A stretch of 64,000 bases of DNA from Brevibacillus brevis (GCF_900637055.1 NZ_LR134338.1:27501-91500); one strand, 5' to 3'; shown: positions 12,099 to 21,429, counted from the stretch's first letter. Numbers and translations: made by a program. Notes: generated by a model from the letters alone, not told the origin.

Positions 12099-12897
12099 CA
12101 AGCTCGCCATGATTGTGCTCGACGGATTGAGGTTTGACACAGCCGTCTCGCACATGGGGTACCTACATCACCTGGTCGAGTACGGCATTGCAGCCCGCTT
12201 TCAAGTACGATCGGAATTGCCAAGTCTGTCTCGCCCTTTGTACGAGGTTCTTTTAACGGGAACCCCTGTTTGGAAGAACGGCATTTCCAGCAATCAGACG
12301 GTTCGGCTTTCACATCAGGAGAGTCTCTTTCACCTGACGCGGAAAAACGGGATGTCCAACGCTGCTGCCGCTTATTGCTGGGTAAGCGAACTTTATAACA
12401 AAGCCCCGTTCAATCCGTTTCACGACCGAATCCAATTGAACACCGACAAGCCGATACAAAACGGGATGTTCTACTGGGAAGATCACTATCCGGATACACA
12501 CTTGTTTGCTGACGCCAACTTTTTGTTGAATGGATACAATCCGGATTTTCTTTACGTCCACTCTATGAATATCGATGATGACGGACATAAGCATACGGCC
12601 GATTCCGCGCGATATCGAAATCGCGTTCTGGCGGCAGATTCGATACTGGCAAATGTGCTTCCTGCGTGGATCGATGCGGGTTATCAAATCATCGTAACAG
12701 CCGATCACGGGATGACAGCCGATGGAAATCATGGTGGCACTTCTAGCGCTGACCGGGACGTTCCCTTGTTTGTCATCAGCAACCTGATATCTCCGGGTAT
12801 TCGCGAGGAGGCAATTCCGCAATTGCAGGTGGCTCCGCTTGCCTGCCATTTGCTCGGCATCTCCCCCTCGAAAGAGATGCAGCCATTGAACGTATGA
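12088..12897 (+). CDS. Alkaline-phosphatase-superfamily hydrolase
   Basis: This two-metal phosphoesterase/phosphonate hydrolase-like enzyme has 269 residues and no signal peptide, so it is cytoplasmic. Superfamily motifs in order: VLDGLRFD (first metal Asp), SELPSLSRPLYEVLLTGTP (probable Ser nucleophile), NIDDDGHKH (Asp/His metal ligands), TADHGMT and NHGGTS. The layout resembles phosphonoacetate hydrolase / nucleotide pyrophosphatase members rather than PhoA. Its ATG overlaps the binding-protein gene by 11 bp, so translation is coupled. It probably attacks the compound imported by the transporter; the substrate is unknown. Confidence 0.85.
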   Translation: MCASKLAMIVLDGLRFDTAVSHMGYLHHLVEYGIAARFQVRSELPSLSRPLYEVLLTGTPVWKNGISSNQTVRLSHQESLFHLTRKNGMSNAAAAYCWVSELYNKAPFNPFHDRIQLNTDKPIQNGMFYWEDHYPDTHLFADANFLLNGYNPDFLYVHSMNIDDDGHKHTADSARYRNRVLAADSILANVLPAWIDAGYQIIVTADHGMTADGNHGGTSSADRDVPLFVISNLISPGIREEAIPQLQVAPLACHLLGISPSKEMQPLNV

Positions 12898-12906
12898 GGG
12901 CTGAGT

Positions 12907-12935
12907 AAGACGTCTCCCTGAGGGGGCGTCTTTTC
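12907..12935 (+). terminator. Intra-operon terminator-like hairpin
   Basis: AAGACGTCTCCC pairs imperfectly with GGGGGCGTCTT, followed by TTT. It sits between the hydrolase and the first permease gene, so it may lower expression of the membrane genes relative to the binding protein. Confidence 0.6.
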
Positions 12936-12957
12936 CTCTAAGAAAGGAGCTTTTGCG

Positions 12958-13803
12958 ATGAAACGATTTGTCAGTATGCTTTGGATCACGACGATTCCGT
13001 TCTTTGCAATGATCGCTCTGTTTCTCCTCGTCCCATTGCTTTCCATGATCGGAGGGAGCTTTCAGGCCGAGGGGGGCGGCGGTTTTACAATCAGTCACTA
13101 TCGGGAGATTTTTTCAAATCCGTATTACTTGCAGGCTTTTGAGAACAGCGTGCTCATCTCGTTCCTGTCTGCTCTCATTGGAATCGTCGTTGCTGTTTTC
13201 GCCACCTATGCGATTACCCGTTTTCCACAGTCTCTGCAACAGCGAGTACTTGTCATTACCAATCTAACCTCCAATTTTGCGGGGATTCCGCTCGCTTTTG
13301 CCTTCATTGTCCTGTTGGGAAACAGTGGATTGTTTGTTTTGCTCGCGAAGCAACTGGGGATTGATTTTGGACAGTCCTTTACTCTGTATTCGTGGAGCGG
13401 CTTGACGCTTGTTTATATTTATTTTCAACTGCCCCTGGCGGTAATGCTTTTGTATCCCCTGTACAACGCCATTCAGAAGCAATGGATGGAAGCGGCCGAA
13501 CTGCTTGGGGCAAGTCCCTGGAAGTTTTGGCTGAGAATCGGGTTTCCCGTACTGCTTCCAGGCATCGTCGGCACATTCAGCATTCTGTTTGCCAACGCTA
13601 TGGGTGCCTATGCTTCTGCCTACGCGCTCACCGGGAGCAACTACAATCTGGTGCCCATTCGGATTGGTGCGCTAGTATCTGGCGACATTTTTGCAAGACC
13701 CGAGCTGGGTAGCGCACTCGCAGTATTGCTTGGACTGACGCTTGCCGGCGCCTTACTCGTGAACGAGTGGCTGACGCGGAAGATTCGGAGGGATTTGTCT
13801 TGA
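12958..13803 (+). CDS. ABC transporter permease 1
   Basis: Inner-membrane permease of the BPD_transp_1 type with 281 residues and about six membrane segments. The EAA cytoplasmic loop is EAAELLGASPWKFWLRIGFPVLLPG (about 180-204). It begins MKRFVSMLWITT behind an AAAGGAGC site. The stop overlaps the TTG start of the second permease by four bases. Partner of the second permease and the PotA-like ATPase. Confidence 0.93.
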   Translation: MKRFVSMLWITTIPFFAMIALFLLVPLLSMIGGSFQAEGGGGFTISHYREIFSNPYYLQAFENSVLISFLSALIGIVVAVFATYAITRFPQSLQQRVLVITNLTSNFAGIPLAFAFIVLLGNSGLFVLLAKQLGIDFGQSFTLYSWSGLTLVYIYFQLPLAVMLLYPLYNAIQKQWMEAAELLGASPWKFWLRIGFPVLLPGIVGTFSILFANAMGAYASAYALTGSNYNLVPIRIGALVSGDIFARPELGSALAVLLGLTLAGALLVNEWLTRKIRRDLS

Positions 13804-14588
13804 AGCGGATCAGTTTGTCATCCTTGTCGTTTGCGTTGGTCATGCTGTATTTGTTTTTGCCAGTAGCTGCTACCATCCTTTACTCGCTGGCAACCGAGTG
13901 GAACAGCACGGTTTTGCCGGAAGGACTCACAGGAAAATGGTTCGCGGAGCTGTATGCTGATCCCCGATTCTTGCAGGCATTCGGGCGTTCTTTTCTGCTT
14001 AGCTTTCTGACGACTGTCGTTGCCGTCGTCATTATTGTTCCTGCTGTCTTCTCCATTATCGTCTACGCTCCCCGGATGGAGAGGCTGGTTCAGATTTTGG
14101 TGATGCTGACCTATGCCGTTCCGGGTGTCATTATGGCGGTCGGATTGATCCGTACGTATTCAGGAAACGGAATTCCAATGGTCATCATCACCGCCGGGGC
14201 GTATTTGGCCGGATTGCTTCCGTATCTTTATCAGGGAACGCGCAACAGCCTGCTTGCCATGCAGGCACGTTCGTTGATGGAGGCAGCCGAGCTATTGGGT
14301 GCGAGCCACTGGCAGGCGTTCGTACGGATTATCGTTCCGAATATCATGTCTGGAATTTTCGTGTCCTCGCTCTTGTCTTTCTCCATTTTGTTTGGTGAAT
14401 TCGTATTGATTAACATCCTGGTAGGAGGAAGATACGAAACCTTACAGATGTATCTATACGCCAAGCTATCGTCAAGTGGACATGTCGCCAGCGCGATTAC
14501 CGTCACTTATTTTGTCCTGATGGCTATTATCACTGGCCTGGTTGTAAAATTCACGCGCCGAAGCTTCGCACGCAAGGAGGTCCCCTGA
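13800..14588 (+). CDS. ABC transporter permease 2
   Basis: Second integral membrane subunit, 262 residues from a TTG at 13800 (TTGA overlaps the previous stop; GGAGGG lies 8 bases before). The EAA loop is EAAELLGASHWQAFVRIIVPNIMSG. Six hydrophobic segments are visible. The longer frame starting upstream lies inside permease 1. Its stop overlaps the ATPase start in ATGA. Confidence 0.92.
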   Translation: MKRISLSSLSFALVMLYLFLPVAATILYSLATEWNSTVLPEGLTGKWFAELYADPRFLQAFGRSFLLSFLTTVVAVVIIVPAVFSIIVYAPRMERLVQILVMLTYAVPGVIMAVGLIRTYSGNGIPMVIITAGAYLAGLLPYLYQGTRNSLLAMQARSLMEAAELLGASHWQAFVRIIVPNIMSGIFVSSLLSFSILFGEFVLINILVGGRYETLQMYLYAKLSSSGHVASAITVTYFVLMAIITGLVVKFTRRSFARKEVP

Positions 14589-15607
14589 TGAGTTACGTCC
14601 AAATCGAACACTTGTCCAAAACCTTTCACGGTCAACACGTGCTGCAGCAACTTGATCTTTCGATTGAAAAAGGCGAGCTGGTTACCTTGCTTGGCCCTAG
14701 CGGGTGTGGCAAAAGTACGCTGTTACGCATTCTTAGTGGTCTGACGGCTCCCGATACGGGCATGATCTACATTGACGGCAAAGATGTGACGGACGTGTCG
14801 CCAAAAAACAGGCAGATTGGCATGGTGTTCCAATCGTATGCGCTCTTTCCCAATCTTACGGTCAGTCAAAACATTGCCTTTGGTCTGGAAATGAACAAAA
14901 TCTCGAAAACGGAGATTCGGCTGCGTGTCCAGGAAATGATTGAGCTGGTGGGATTGGTGGGAAAGGAGAAGGCTTACCCACGTGAATTGTCTGGCGGCCA
15001 GCAGCAGCGTGTGGCACTCGCCCGTTCTCTGGTCACCCGGCCAAAAGTGCTTCTGCTGGATGAGCCGCTTAGTGCGCTTGATGCCCAGATTCGTAAAAAT
15101 TTGCAAAAGCAGCTACGCACCATCCAACGTGAGTTAAACATGACGACTGTGCTGGTTACTCACGATCAGGAAGAAGCCATGGCTGTCAGTGACCGCATCT
15201 ACATCATGAATGGTGGACGAATCGTTCAGCACGGCAGTCCTCAAGAGATTTACACGCAACCTCGTTCTGAATTTGTTGCTCGCTTCATTGGCAATTACAA
15301 CGTGCTGACTGCCGAGCAGCTTAACCGAATCACGCCTAATCTGTCTCATCCGGCAGTTGAACGTTTCGCAATCCGTCCTGAGACTTTTCGCGAACAGCCT
15401 CTGGGTGGGGAGGACATCTGTTTGACCGGGAATATCGCTCAGGTAACCATGCTCGGCAACATTACCCGTTACGAGCTGAACATTGGTGATGTTCCTGTAC
15501 TGGTGGACACCCTTCACCTGTCCTTCGAGCAGGAGCAGATAGGCACAACAAAAACATTGTATGTAAGTCCCAAGGATGTGATTCCGCTTTATGACACTAT
15601 TGCCTGA
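14588..15607 (+). CDS. ABC transporter ATP-binding protein
   Basis: PotA/FbpC-type nucleotide-binding subunit of 339 residues. Walker A GPSGCGKST (36-44), Q-loop VFQSYALF, signature LSGGQQQRVALARS, Walker B VLLLDEPLSALD and the switch His in VLVTHDQEEA are all intact. The C-terminal third forms a TOBE-like regulatory region. It starts at ATG 14588 in a 4-base overlap with permease 2 and ends inside the DeoR gene, so the operon continues. Confidence 0.95.
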   Translation: MSYVQIEHLSKTFHGQHVLQQLDLSIEKGELVTLLGPSGCGKSTLLRILSGLTAPDTGMIYIDGKDVTDVSPKNRQIGMVFQSYALFPNLTVSQNIAFGLEMNKISKTEIRLRVQEMIELVGLVGKEKAYPRELSGGQQQRVALARSLVTRPKVLLLDEPLSALDAQIRKNLQKQLRTIQRELNMTTVLVTHDQEEAMAVSDRIYIMNGGRIVQHGSPQEIYTQPRSEFVARFIGNYNVLTAEQLNRITPNLSHPAVERFAIRPETFREQPLGGEDICLTGNIAQVTMLGNITRYELNIGDVPVLVDTLHLSFEQEQIGTTKTLYVSPKDVIPLYDTIA

Positions 15608-16388
15608 AGAACGACAGCAAGTGATTCTGGACGAATTGAACCGCCACGGTAAAATTCAGGTGATGAGTCTGGCAAAAAACCTGGCAGTAACACCGGAGAC
15701 AATCCGGCGTGATCTGGACCATTTGGAACAGCAACGTTTGTTAAAGCGAGTGTACGGAGGAGCAATCCCTTATCATTTGGTGAAACGTGAGCCGCACTTT
15801 GAAAAGAAACAGGCGATCCAACAGACGGCAAAAACGAAAATCGGGCAAATCGCGGCAGAGCTTTTGTCTGACGGGGACACGATCGCGCTCGATGTCGGGA
15901 CGACAACACTGGAATTGGCACGGGCTATAAAGGGCCTCAACCAATTAACGATTGTCACGAATTCGCTCCCCGCCGCTTCTTTACTAAACGAGCTGTTGGA
16001 AGCCAATCAATTCAACGGTCAGGTCATTATGCTGGGGGGACTGACCCATCCGGCTCAACAATCAGTTGCCGGGGCGTTTACCTGCGAGCTGCTCTCTCGT
16101 TTTCATTTTGATAAAGCGTTTATTTCCTGTGGAGGAATTACGGCTGATGGCTTCACCGACTATGACATGGAAGAAACTTTGTGCTCGACCATGATGGTAC
16201 AGCGGGCGGAGCAAGTCTTTTTATTGGGGGACACATCCAAGATCGGCCAAACGCAATTTTTTCGCATTTGCGGCTGGCCGGATGTCAGCGCGGTCGTTTG
16301 TGACCAGCCAATGCCGGATGAATGGCTTTCGTCTGGCATTCAAACTACCTGGATAAGCGAACATCCGGGAAGGAGAGACTTCACATGA
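15591..16388 (+). CDS. DeoR/GlpR-family regulator
   Basis: Transcription factor of 265 residues. The N-terminal DeoR helix-turn-helix (about 6-60, MSLAKNLAVTPETIRRDLDHLEQQ) is followed by the sugar-phosphate-binding domain with ALDVGTTTLELA, TNSLPAA and CGGITADGF. Family members bind phosphorylated metabolites as inducers, consistent with an operon for a phospho-compound. It overlaps the ATPase gene by 17 bp, so it is translated from the same message and probably controls the operon. Confidence 0.9.
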   Translation: MTLLPEERQQVILDELNRHGKIQVMSLAKNLAVTPETIRRDLDHLEQQRLLKRVYGGAIPYHLVKREPHFEKKQAIQQTAKTKIGQIAAELLSDGDTIALDVGTTTLELARAIKGLNQLTIVTNSLPAASLLNELLEANQFNGQVIMLGGLTHPAQQSVAGAFTCELLSRFHFDKAFISCGGITADGFTDYDMEETLCSTMMVQRAEQVFLLGDTSKIGQTQFFRICGWPDVSAVVCDQPMPDEWLSSGIQTTWISEHPGRRDFT

Positions 16389-17389
16389 TGATCGACTATC
16401 ATCTTCATCTGGAAGAGGGGCCCTATTCTTTGCGTTGGCTCGACCGTACGAATGCCGCCCTCGACCACTTTTATCCGCTATCTGAACCTCTACATACCCG
16501 TGCCTGGCTGCTGGACAGTCTTGCACGATTAAATAATCGGATGTCTCTAGGGGCATATGACCCATCCTGGATCGATCTGTATTTGCGTGAGGCGTTAAAC
16601 AAAGGCTTGAAGGAAGTGGGGATTGTCGATCATTTATACCGCTTTCGTGAAGCTCGTCCCTACTTTGAACGGTATATGGATCTAAGTGATACCGATTTGG
16701 GTCGCTTGCAGCGCACATGGCTTGATCAAGTATGCACCGAGAGCCTCAGTGACTTTTGTGTCGCCATTGGGGCAGCAAAGCAGCGTTGGTCGGCAAGCGG
16801 CGTGGAGTTGCGGCTGGGGATCGAAGCGGATTACTTTATCGATGGAGAAGCAGAATTGGAGAGCTTGCTGGCAGGTGGTTCATGGGACTATGTGATCGGC
16901 TCCGTTCATTTTTTGCAAGGATGGGGCTTTGACAATCCCGAGACTCGCCATCTGTTTGAGCAGCATGACCTGAAACAGCTATACGCGGACTTTTTCCACA
17001 CAGTTGAATCCATGATTAGGAGCAACTTGTTTGATTTTGTTGCCCATCTGGACAATCTGAAAGTGTTCTCCTATCGCCCAGAGGAATCGGAGCTTGTTCC
17101 CTATTACCATCGAATCGCAACTGCTTTGAAAGAAACGGATACAGCGACCGAAATCAATGCGGGCCTGTACTACCGCTATCCCGTTCAGGAAATGTGCCCC
17201 AGTCCCGCTTTCCTAGACGTTTTGGTGGCGCATGGCGTTCCACTGACCCTCTCGTCCGACGCCCACTTTCCCGACGATATTGGGAGATACGTGGCGGCGA
17301 ATCTGGAGATCCTCCATTCAATGGGGGTAACGGAGATTGCCACTTTTTCCGGTCGTCAACGGATCATGAAGCCAATCCGTTATGCTTAA
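16385..17389 (+). CDS. PHP-domain phosphoesterase
   Basis: A polymerase-and-histidinol-phosphatase fold enzyme of 334 residues. Metal-ligand motifs include DYHLHLEEG (HxH, residues 4-8), VGIVDHLYRFRE, LGIEADYF, GSVHFLQGWGF and the C-terminal SSDAHFPDD. Members such as HisK hydrolyse phosphomonoesters using a trinuclear metal site. The ATG overlaps the DeoR stop. It is the last gene of the transporter operon and probably a second step in using the imported compound. The substrate cannot be named from sequence. Confidence 0.85.
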   Translation: MMIDYHLHLEEGPYSLRWLDRTNAALDHFYPLSEPLHTRAWLLDSLARLNNRMSLGAYDPSWIDLYLREALNKGLKEVGIVDHLYRFREARPYFERYMDLSDTDLGRLQRTWLDQVCTESLSDFCVAIGAAKQRWSASGVELRLGIEADYFIDGEAELESLLAGGSWDYVIGSVHFLQGWGFDNPETRHLFEQHDLKQLYADFFHTVESMIRSNLFDFVAHLDNLKVFSYRPEESELVPYYHRIATALKETDTATEINAGLYYRYPVQEMCPSPAFLDVLVAHGVPLTLSSDAHFPDDIGRYVAANLEILHSMGVTEIATFSGRQRIMKPIRYA

Positions 17390-17433
17390 CTGTGAAAAGC
17401 TGCATGTTTTGAGCAAAATATTATTTGAGATGC

Positions 17434-17466
17434 AAAAAACCTTGGGATGCCAAGGTTTTTTTGTTT
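17434..17466 (+). terminator. Terminator of the phospho-compound operon
   Basis: AAAAAACCTTGG pairs with CCAAGGTTTTTT over a short loop. Confidence 0.9.
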
Positions 17467-17477
17467 TTTCTGGAAAG

Positions 17478-17503
17478 TGTAACCTTTTGGGTGTTTCTAC
17501 GAA
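17478..17503 (+). promoter_or_regulatory. Candidate ECF sigma promoter
   Basis: TGTAAC (17478-17483), a 16-bp spacer, then CGAA (17500-17503). This resembles promoters of ECF sigma factors of the SigX/SigW kind. It precedes the YcdB-like gene whose operon encodes an ECF sigma factor, suggesting autoregulation. Confidence 0.5.
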
Positions 17504-17564
17504 TAAGTCAATGTACACAAAGAGCAAGCACCATCCAAGCAACCAATACAAAGGAGAGTAACCT

Positions 17565-19085
17565 ATGAAGAAAACAATTTCGCAGGCTGTATGTGTGATG
17601 GGAGCCTTGTGTGTCCTGGCCTCCACACCTGTAGCTTTAGCTACCCAAGGAGAGTATCAGCGAGCAACGTTAGCAGCAGGAAATCAAGCAAGTGTAGCGG
17701 ATGATGTCATGAAAACAGTAGACGAAGCACTGGTCAAAGCGGGGAAGCTATTGCCGTATCTCAAGGAGTATACGTTCAAGACGGTAACGGTTGATAAAGA
17801 GCAGCCGAATACAATCTTCGTTCAGCTGAAAAAAGATAAAGACCAGGAAATGCCGAGGGTAGACATCGAATTTGAACGGAATACTGGGAAATTAATGAGT
17901 TTCAGGCTGGCAGCAGAAAAAACAGAAGGCGACAAGAAACCAACGTGGCAGGAGTCCAAAGAAAAGGCAACCGCTTTTCTGAAAGAGTGGTACGGTCCAA
18001 AGATGGATGGCTATCAGCTTAATCGGACCTTTACGAAACGCGGTGTTGTTTTTTCCAAATCCGTAAACGGTTTGCTATATCCGAATTTAAGTGTAGGCAT
18101 AGAGTTGAATGCCAAAGGTGAGATTGTTTCCGGCCGTACTGTTGATGTACCGGATTCCAGATTCTTTTATGAGATCCCTTCATTCGAAAAGACCTCTTTC
18201 CCCGATCCAAATGAAGCATTGCCTAAAGAACAAATGATAAAAACAGTGGCTTCCCACATGACGTTGTCCTATTGGGCCGATCAGAAGCTGCTTACGTATG
18301 AACCCATGTTTTCGGGGTATCTGGATGCAACGACAGGGAAGTCCTTGTACGTCCCGCAACAGCAGTATAACCTGCCCGGAGAAATCGTTAAAGTTACGCC
18401 TCTAGCGAATAAACCGGCAGCCAAAACGAAAGAGGAAGTATCCGCTTATGTCAAACAGGAACATAACCCAGATATAAAAGCAGAGGAATGGAAAGAAGAG
18501 AGTTTTCCGGAAACGGGGGTCAAGGTATTCAAATGGAAGGAAGATACAAACGATGAAACCGTAGTAAGTGTAATGGAGGAAACAGGAGAGATTCTATCCT
18601 TTTATAAAGAAGTGACTCAGATAAAGAAAAATAGCATGACGAAGGAAGAAGCACGCGTGCGAGCTATCAAAGAAATGGAAAAATATCTACCCATTGATAT
18701 GAAAGAAATGATGGAGATCGGTAGTACAAATCATCTCAATGGCGAAGAAAAAGGGAAATTCCAATTTGAGTTCGTCAAGGTGCATCAGGGGATACCCGTA
18801 CGGGACAGAAGCTTCTATGTCTACATCGTTAACGGAAAGGTCATGACAATGCACACCGCCAGCAAAACGAAATTCACCGAACAGCTCCCTGATTTAAAGG
18901 CTGGGGTAACTGCGGAACAGGCTGCGCAGGAATTCCTCAAGCAATTTGAACTGGAGTATTTTTATCCGGAAAATAACGGGAATCAGGCTCTCTTGGTATA
19001 CAAACTGGCCACAGCCTATCCTTGGGTAAAGGATCAAATTGATGCGTTAACTGGGCAAATTGTTCAGAAGGATAAGGATCAATAA
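17565..19085 (+). CDS. Secreted YcdB/YcdC-like (PepSY-type repeat) protein
   Basis: This 506-residue exported protein has a Sec signal (MKKTISQAVCVMGALCVLAS, cleavage near ALATQ). The mature part contains several repeats of the YcdB/YcdC / PepSY kind, for example KVHQGIPVRDRSFYVYIVNGKVMTM and LLVYKLATAYPWVKDQIDALTGQIV. Such domains are often extracytoplasmic inhibitors or sensors. The same repeat type occurs in the anti-sigma factor two genes downstream (GIPVYEASYTVEMNG). The gene has an AAAGGAG site and lies 51 bp ahead of the sigma gene, so it is probably part of the same signalling operon. Confidence 0.8.
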   Translation: MKKTISQAVCVMGALCVLASTPVALATQGEYQRATLAAGNQASVADDVMKTVDEALVKAGKLLPYLKEYTFKTVTVDKEQPNTIFVQLKKDKDQEMPRVDIEFERNTGKLMSFRLAAEKTEGDKKPTWQESKEKATAFLKEWYGPKMDGYQLNRTFTKRGVVFSKSVNGLLYPNLSVGIELNAKGEIVSGRTVDVPDSRFFYEIPSFEKTSFPDPNEALPKEQMIKTVASHMTLSYWADQKLLTYEPMFSGYLDATTGKSLYVPQQQYNLPGEIVKVTPLANKPAAKTKEEVSAYVKQEHNPDIKAEEWKEESFPETGVKVFKWKEDTNDETVVSVMEETGEILSFYKEVTQIKKNSMTKEEARVRAIKEMEKYLPIDMKEMMEIGSTNHLNGEEKGKFQFEFVKVHQGIPVRDRSFYVYIVNGKVMTMHTASKTKFTEQLPDLKAGVTAEQAAQEFLKQFELEYFYPENNGNQALLVYKLATAYPWVKDQIDALTGQIVQKDKDQ

Positions 19086-19136
19086 GCCGACTGATCTAAC
19101 CAAAGGATAGAAAACACACAAGAAAGGAGGGCGCGC

Positions 19137-19673
19137 ATGGATGACGACCTCAATGAAAATATGAGAAGCATCTATCAACAGCACTACCTGGCTGTTTACT
19201 GCTTCTTGCTCCATTTCGCTGGCAACCAGAATGAAACGGAAGATTTGACGCAAGAGGTATTTACCCGTGTAGTAAAGGCTCTGCCGGCTTACGACGGACG
19301 AGTAGCTGTCAAGACTTGGTTGTTCTCGATCGCGAAGCATATTGCCATCGATCGTTATCGCAAACAGAAGCTGTATGAACTGGTTTCAGAGAACTGGCTG
19401 ATGCGATTAACAGCAAAAAACGGGATACCGGAAGTAGAGCTGGATTCCAAGGAAGAAATACGGGAGATCAAAGAGGCGTTGCAAAGACTGAAACCATCTT
19501 ATCGCATGGTCGTCATCCTGCGCAGTGTGGAAGGGTACAGCATCAGGGAGACGGCGGAGCTACTAGATATTTCAGAGGCAAAGGTAAAGGTCATTTATCA
19601 TCGGGCTCTGAAAAAATTGCAGCACTACCTGAAGGATTCGCTGGAAGGGGGGATTCCGCATGAACTGGCATGA
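19137..19673 (+). CDS. ECF RNA polymerase sigma factor
   Basis: An extracytoplasmic-function sigma factor of 178 residues. Region 2 holds NETEDLTQEVFTRVVKAL and VKTWLFSIAKHIAIDRYRKQ (promoter melting and -10 contact). Region 4 holds RMVVILRSVEGYSIRETAELLDISEAKVKVIYHRALKKL (-35 contact). The AGAAAGGAGG site is strong. The last bases overlap the following membrane protein gene by 14 bp, the usual sigma/anti-sigma arrangement. Confidence 0.93.
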   Translation: MDDDLNENMRSIYQQHYLAVYCFLLHFAGNQNETEDLTQEVFTRVVKALPAYDGRVAVKTWLFSIAKHIAIDRYRKQKLYELVSENWLMRLTAKNGIPEVELDSKEEIREIKEALQRLKPSYRMVVILRSVEGYSIRETAELLDISEAKVKVIYHRALKKLQHYLKDSLEGGIPHELA

Positions 19674-21315
19674 AGAAGAGCTGAAAAAACGACTGAGACG
19701 ACTAAAGGAAACGGAATCTTCGCCTCGACCGGAGTATGTCAGGGAGACAGAGCGGCGTTTACAATTACAAACCAATCAACTAAAGCGTCGCTTGCATTTT
19801 CAACGTGTGGCAAATCGAGTGGCTGGTGTTGCAGCAATCGTTTTGTTGGGAGGATGGGTATCCACAGACAGTGGGCAGAAGAGCCTTCAAACTCTATGGA
19901 GTTATACAATAAAGCATGAGCAACCATCTGCAACGATTGTTCCTGCTCCCACTCCCGAATCGGCACAGCCGCCGCCGTTTATCCCTCTTCCAGCAAACAT
20001 GACAAAAGAGAACAAAGTAGAGAAGCGTCCTGCGGAAACGAATCATTCAGAGACGACTACTGTAGGTACAGAGCAGAAGCAACAGCCAGAAAAGGCTTTG
20101 CCACCAGTTGCTACCTCCCCGATAAAGCAGACTGTTACGGTAACCGATGCAACACCAATGCCTCCCTCTGTGAAAAAAGCAGAAACCTACGTACAGGAGA
20201 TGTTGGGGGAACAAGGAAAGCATTATCGCTACAATCCCTCACAGTCTGATCTAAAACGTGGAACCATTGGGTTTAGTAGGGTCGTTCATGGCATTCCTGT
20301 ATATGAAGCAAGCTATACAGTCGAAATGAATGGTGATCAAGTATTGAATTTTCAAATCTCTCAGCAGTCTGATCTAATCGGGTCTCTAGCGCAGATTCCC
20401 AAACCGACAGACGTCTTATCAAAAGAAGAGGCGGAAGAAGCGATCGCATCGACATTGCGACTGGTTTACCGGGAAAAGGGAGGAGCCATTGCTTCCTTAT
20501 ACTTCGAGTCTGACTTTTCCGGATTTATTGATGCCAAGACAGGAGCATTAGTCTCAGGAAAAGGTGCTCCCATTCAGAGGGATGAGGGAAAACGCATCAT
20601 ACCAGTAGCTGCTGAGGGGAGACAGTTAGTAGCGAATACATGGGAAGAGACGCTTTCCTTGCTTATACAGGAATTCGGTATGCCTTTTCGTACGGATAAT
20701 CGGCAAGGAACGACAGCTGCAGGAAGTGACGGAACGCGGGAGTATCATTGGGTGGAGAAGGACAGCGAATTGTCGGCTCGTACAAATCAAAATGGGCAAT
20801 TGTTATCCTATCGGGTGAACAAAAGCGAAGATTCAACGACTTCCTCCACCAAAAATCAGGCAGCTTCGTCGGAAGTCTTCTTGCAGCCTGCGATTGAGCA
20901 TCTGCAACGCTACCTGGACAAGACGATCAAAGAGCTGGAGCTGACTGGTATTGAACGGGAAGCATCAGAGATTCGCTTCCTTTTTACCAAACTGTATCAG
21001 GGTATCCCCGTCATTGATCACTCTTATGAGGTGATTGTCGATACAGCTACGGGTGAAGTGGTAGGTATGTCAGGTCCATTTGGACAGGGTACAGCAAGCT
21101 TTCCCGATCCTACCAAAGCGATTTCCAAGGAAGCTGCTGTGGCAACATTGAGAAAAAACCAATCGCTGGAGCTTACGTATATTTGGACAGATAAAAACGG
21201 AACATCAAACAAGCAGGCGCTTCTTGTCTACCAAGTGAACAAGGAAAAAGGAATGGAGACATCTATTGATGCGATAACCGGAACGATGGTTGAACCGGTA
21301 CAGGAATCACCGTAA
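19660..21315 (+). CDS. Membrane anti-sigma factor with YcdB/YcdC-like sensor
   Basis: A 551-residue single-pass protein. A charged N-terminal cytoplasmic region (1-50, Arg/Lys/Glu-rich) is followed by one membrane segment (about 50-66, VANRVAGVAAIVLLGGWV). A Pro/Thr/Gln-rich stalk comes next, then a large extracellular part with YcdB/YcdC-type repeats (GIPVYEASYTVEMNG, GIPVIDHSYEVIVD). Overlap with the ECF gene and this topology make it the probable anti-sigma factor. The N-terminus shows no clear zinc-binding HxxxCxxC motif. The extracellular domain probably senses the signal, perhaps with the homologous secreted protein encoded upstream. Confidence 0.8.
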   Translation: MNWHEEELKKRLRRLKETESSPRPEYVRETERRLQLQTNQLKRRLHFQRVANRVAGVAAIVLLGGWVSTDSGQKSLQTLWSYTIKHEQPSATIVPAPTPESAQPPPFIPLPANMTKENKVEKRPAETNHSETTTVGTEQKQQPEKALPPVATSPIKQTVTVTDATPMPPSVKKAETYVQEMLGEQGKHYRYNPSQSDLKRGTIGFSRVVHGIPVYEASYTVEMNGDQVLNFQISQQSDLIGSLAQIPKPTDVLSKEEAEEAIASTLRLVYREKGGAIASLYFESDFSGFIDAKTGALVSGKGAPIQRDEGKRIIPVAAEGRQLVANTWEETLSLLIQEFGMPFRTDNRQGTTAAGSDGTREYHWVEKDSELSARTNQNGQLLSYRVNKSEDSTTSSTKNQAASSEVFLQPAIEHLQRYLDKTIKELELTGIEREASEIRFLFTKLYQGIPVIDHSYEVIVDTATGEVVGMSGPFGQGTASFPDPTKAISKEAAVATLRKNQSLELTYIWTDKNGTSNKQALLVYQVNKEKGMETSIDAITGTMVEPVQESP

Positions 21316-21336
21316 TCAATGGACAGAAACGAAGGA

Positions 21337-21366
21337 GGACCAGGACATGTTCACCCCTGGTCCTTG
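21337..21366 (+). terminator. Hairpin after the ECF operon
   Basis: GGACCAGG pairs with CCTGGTCC over an 11-nt loop; the T tract is weak. Confidence 0.45.
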
Positions 21367-21429
21367 ATTGCCAAAAGCGGGCAATCTCACTATAATGGAA
21401 GTGAATGTAAATGTCATGGTAAATAGCAC

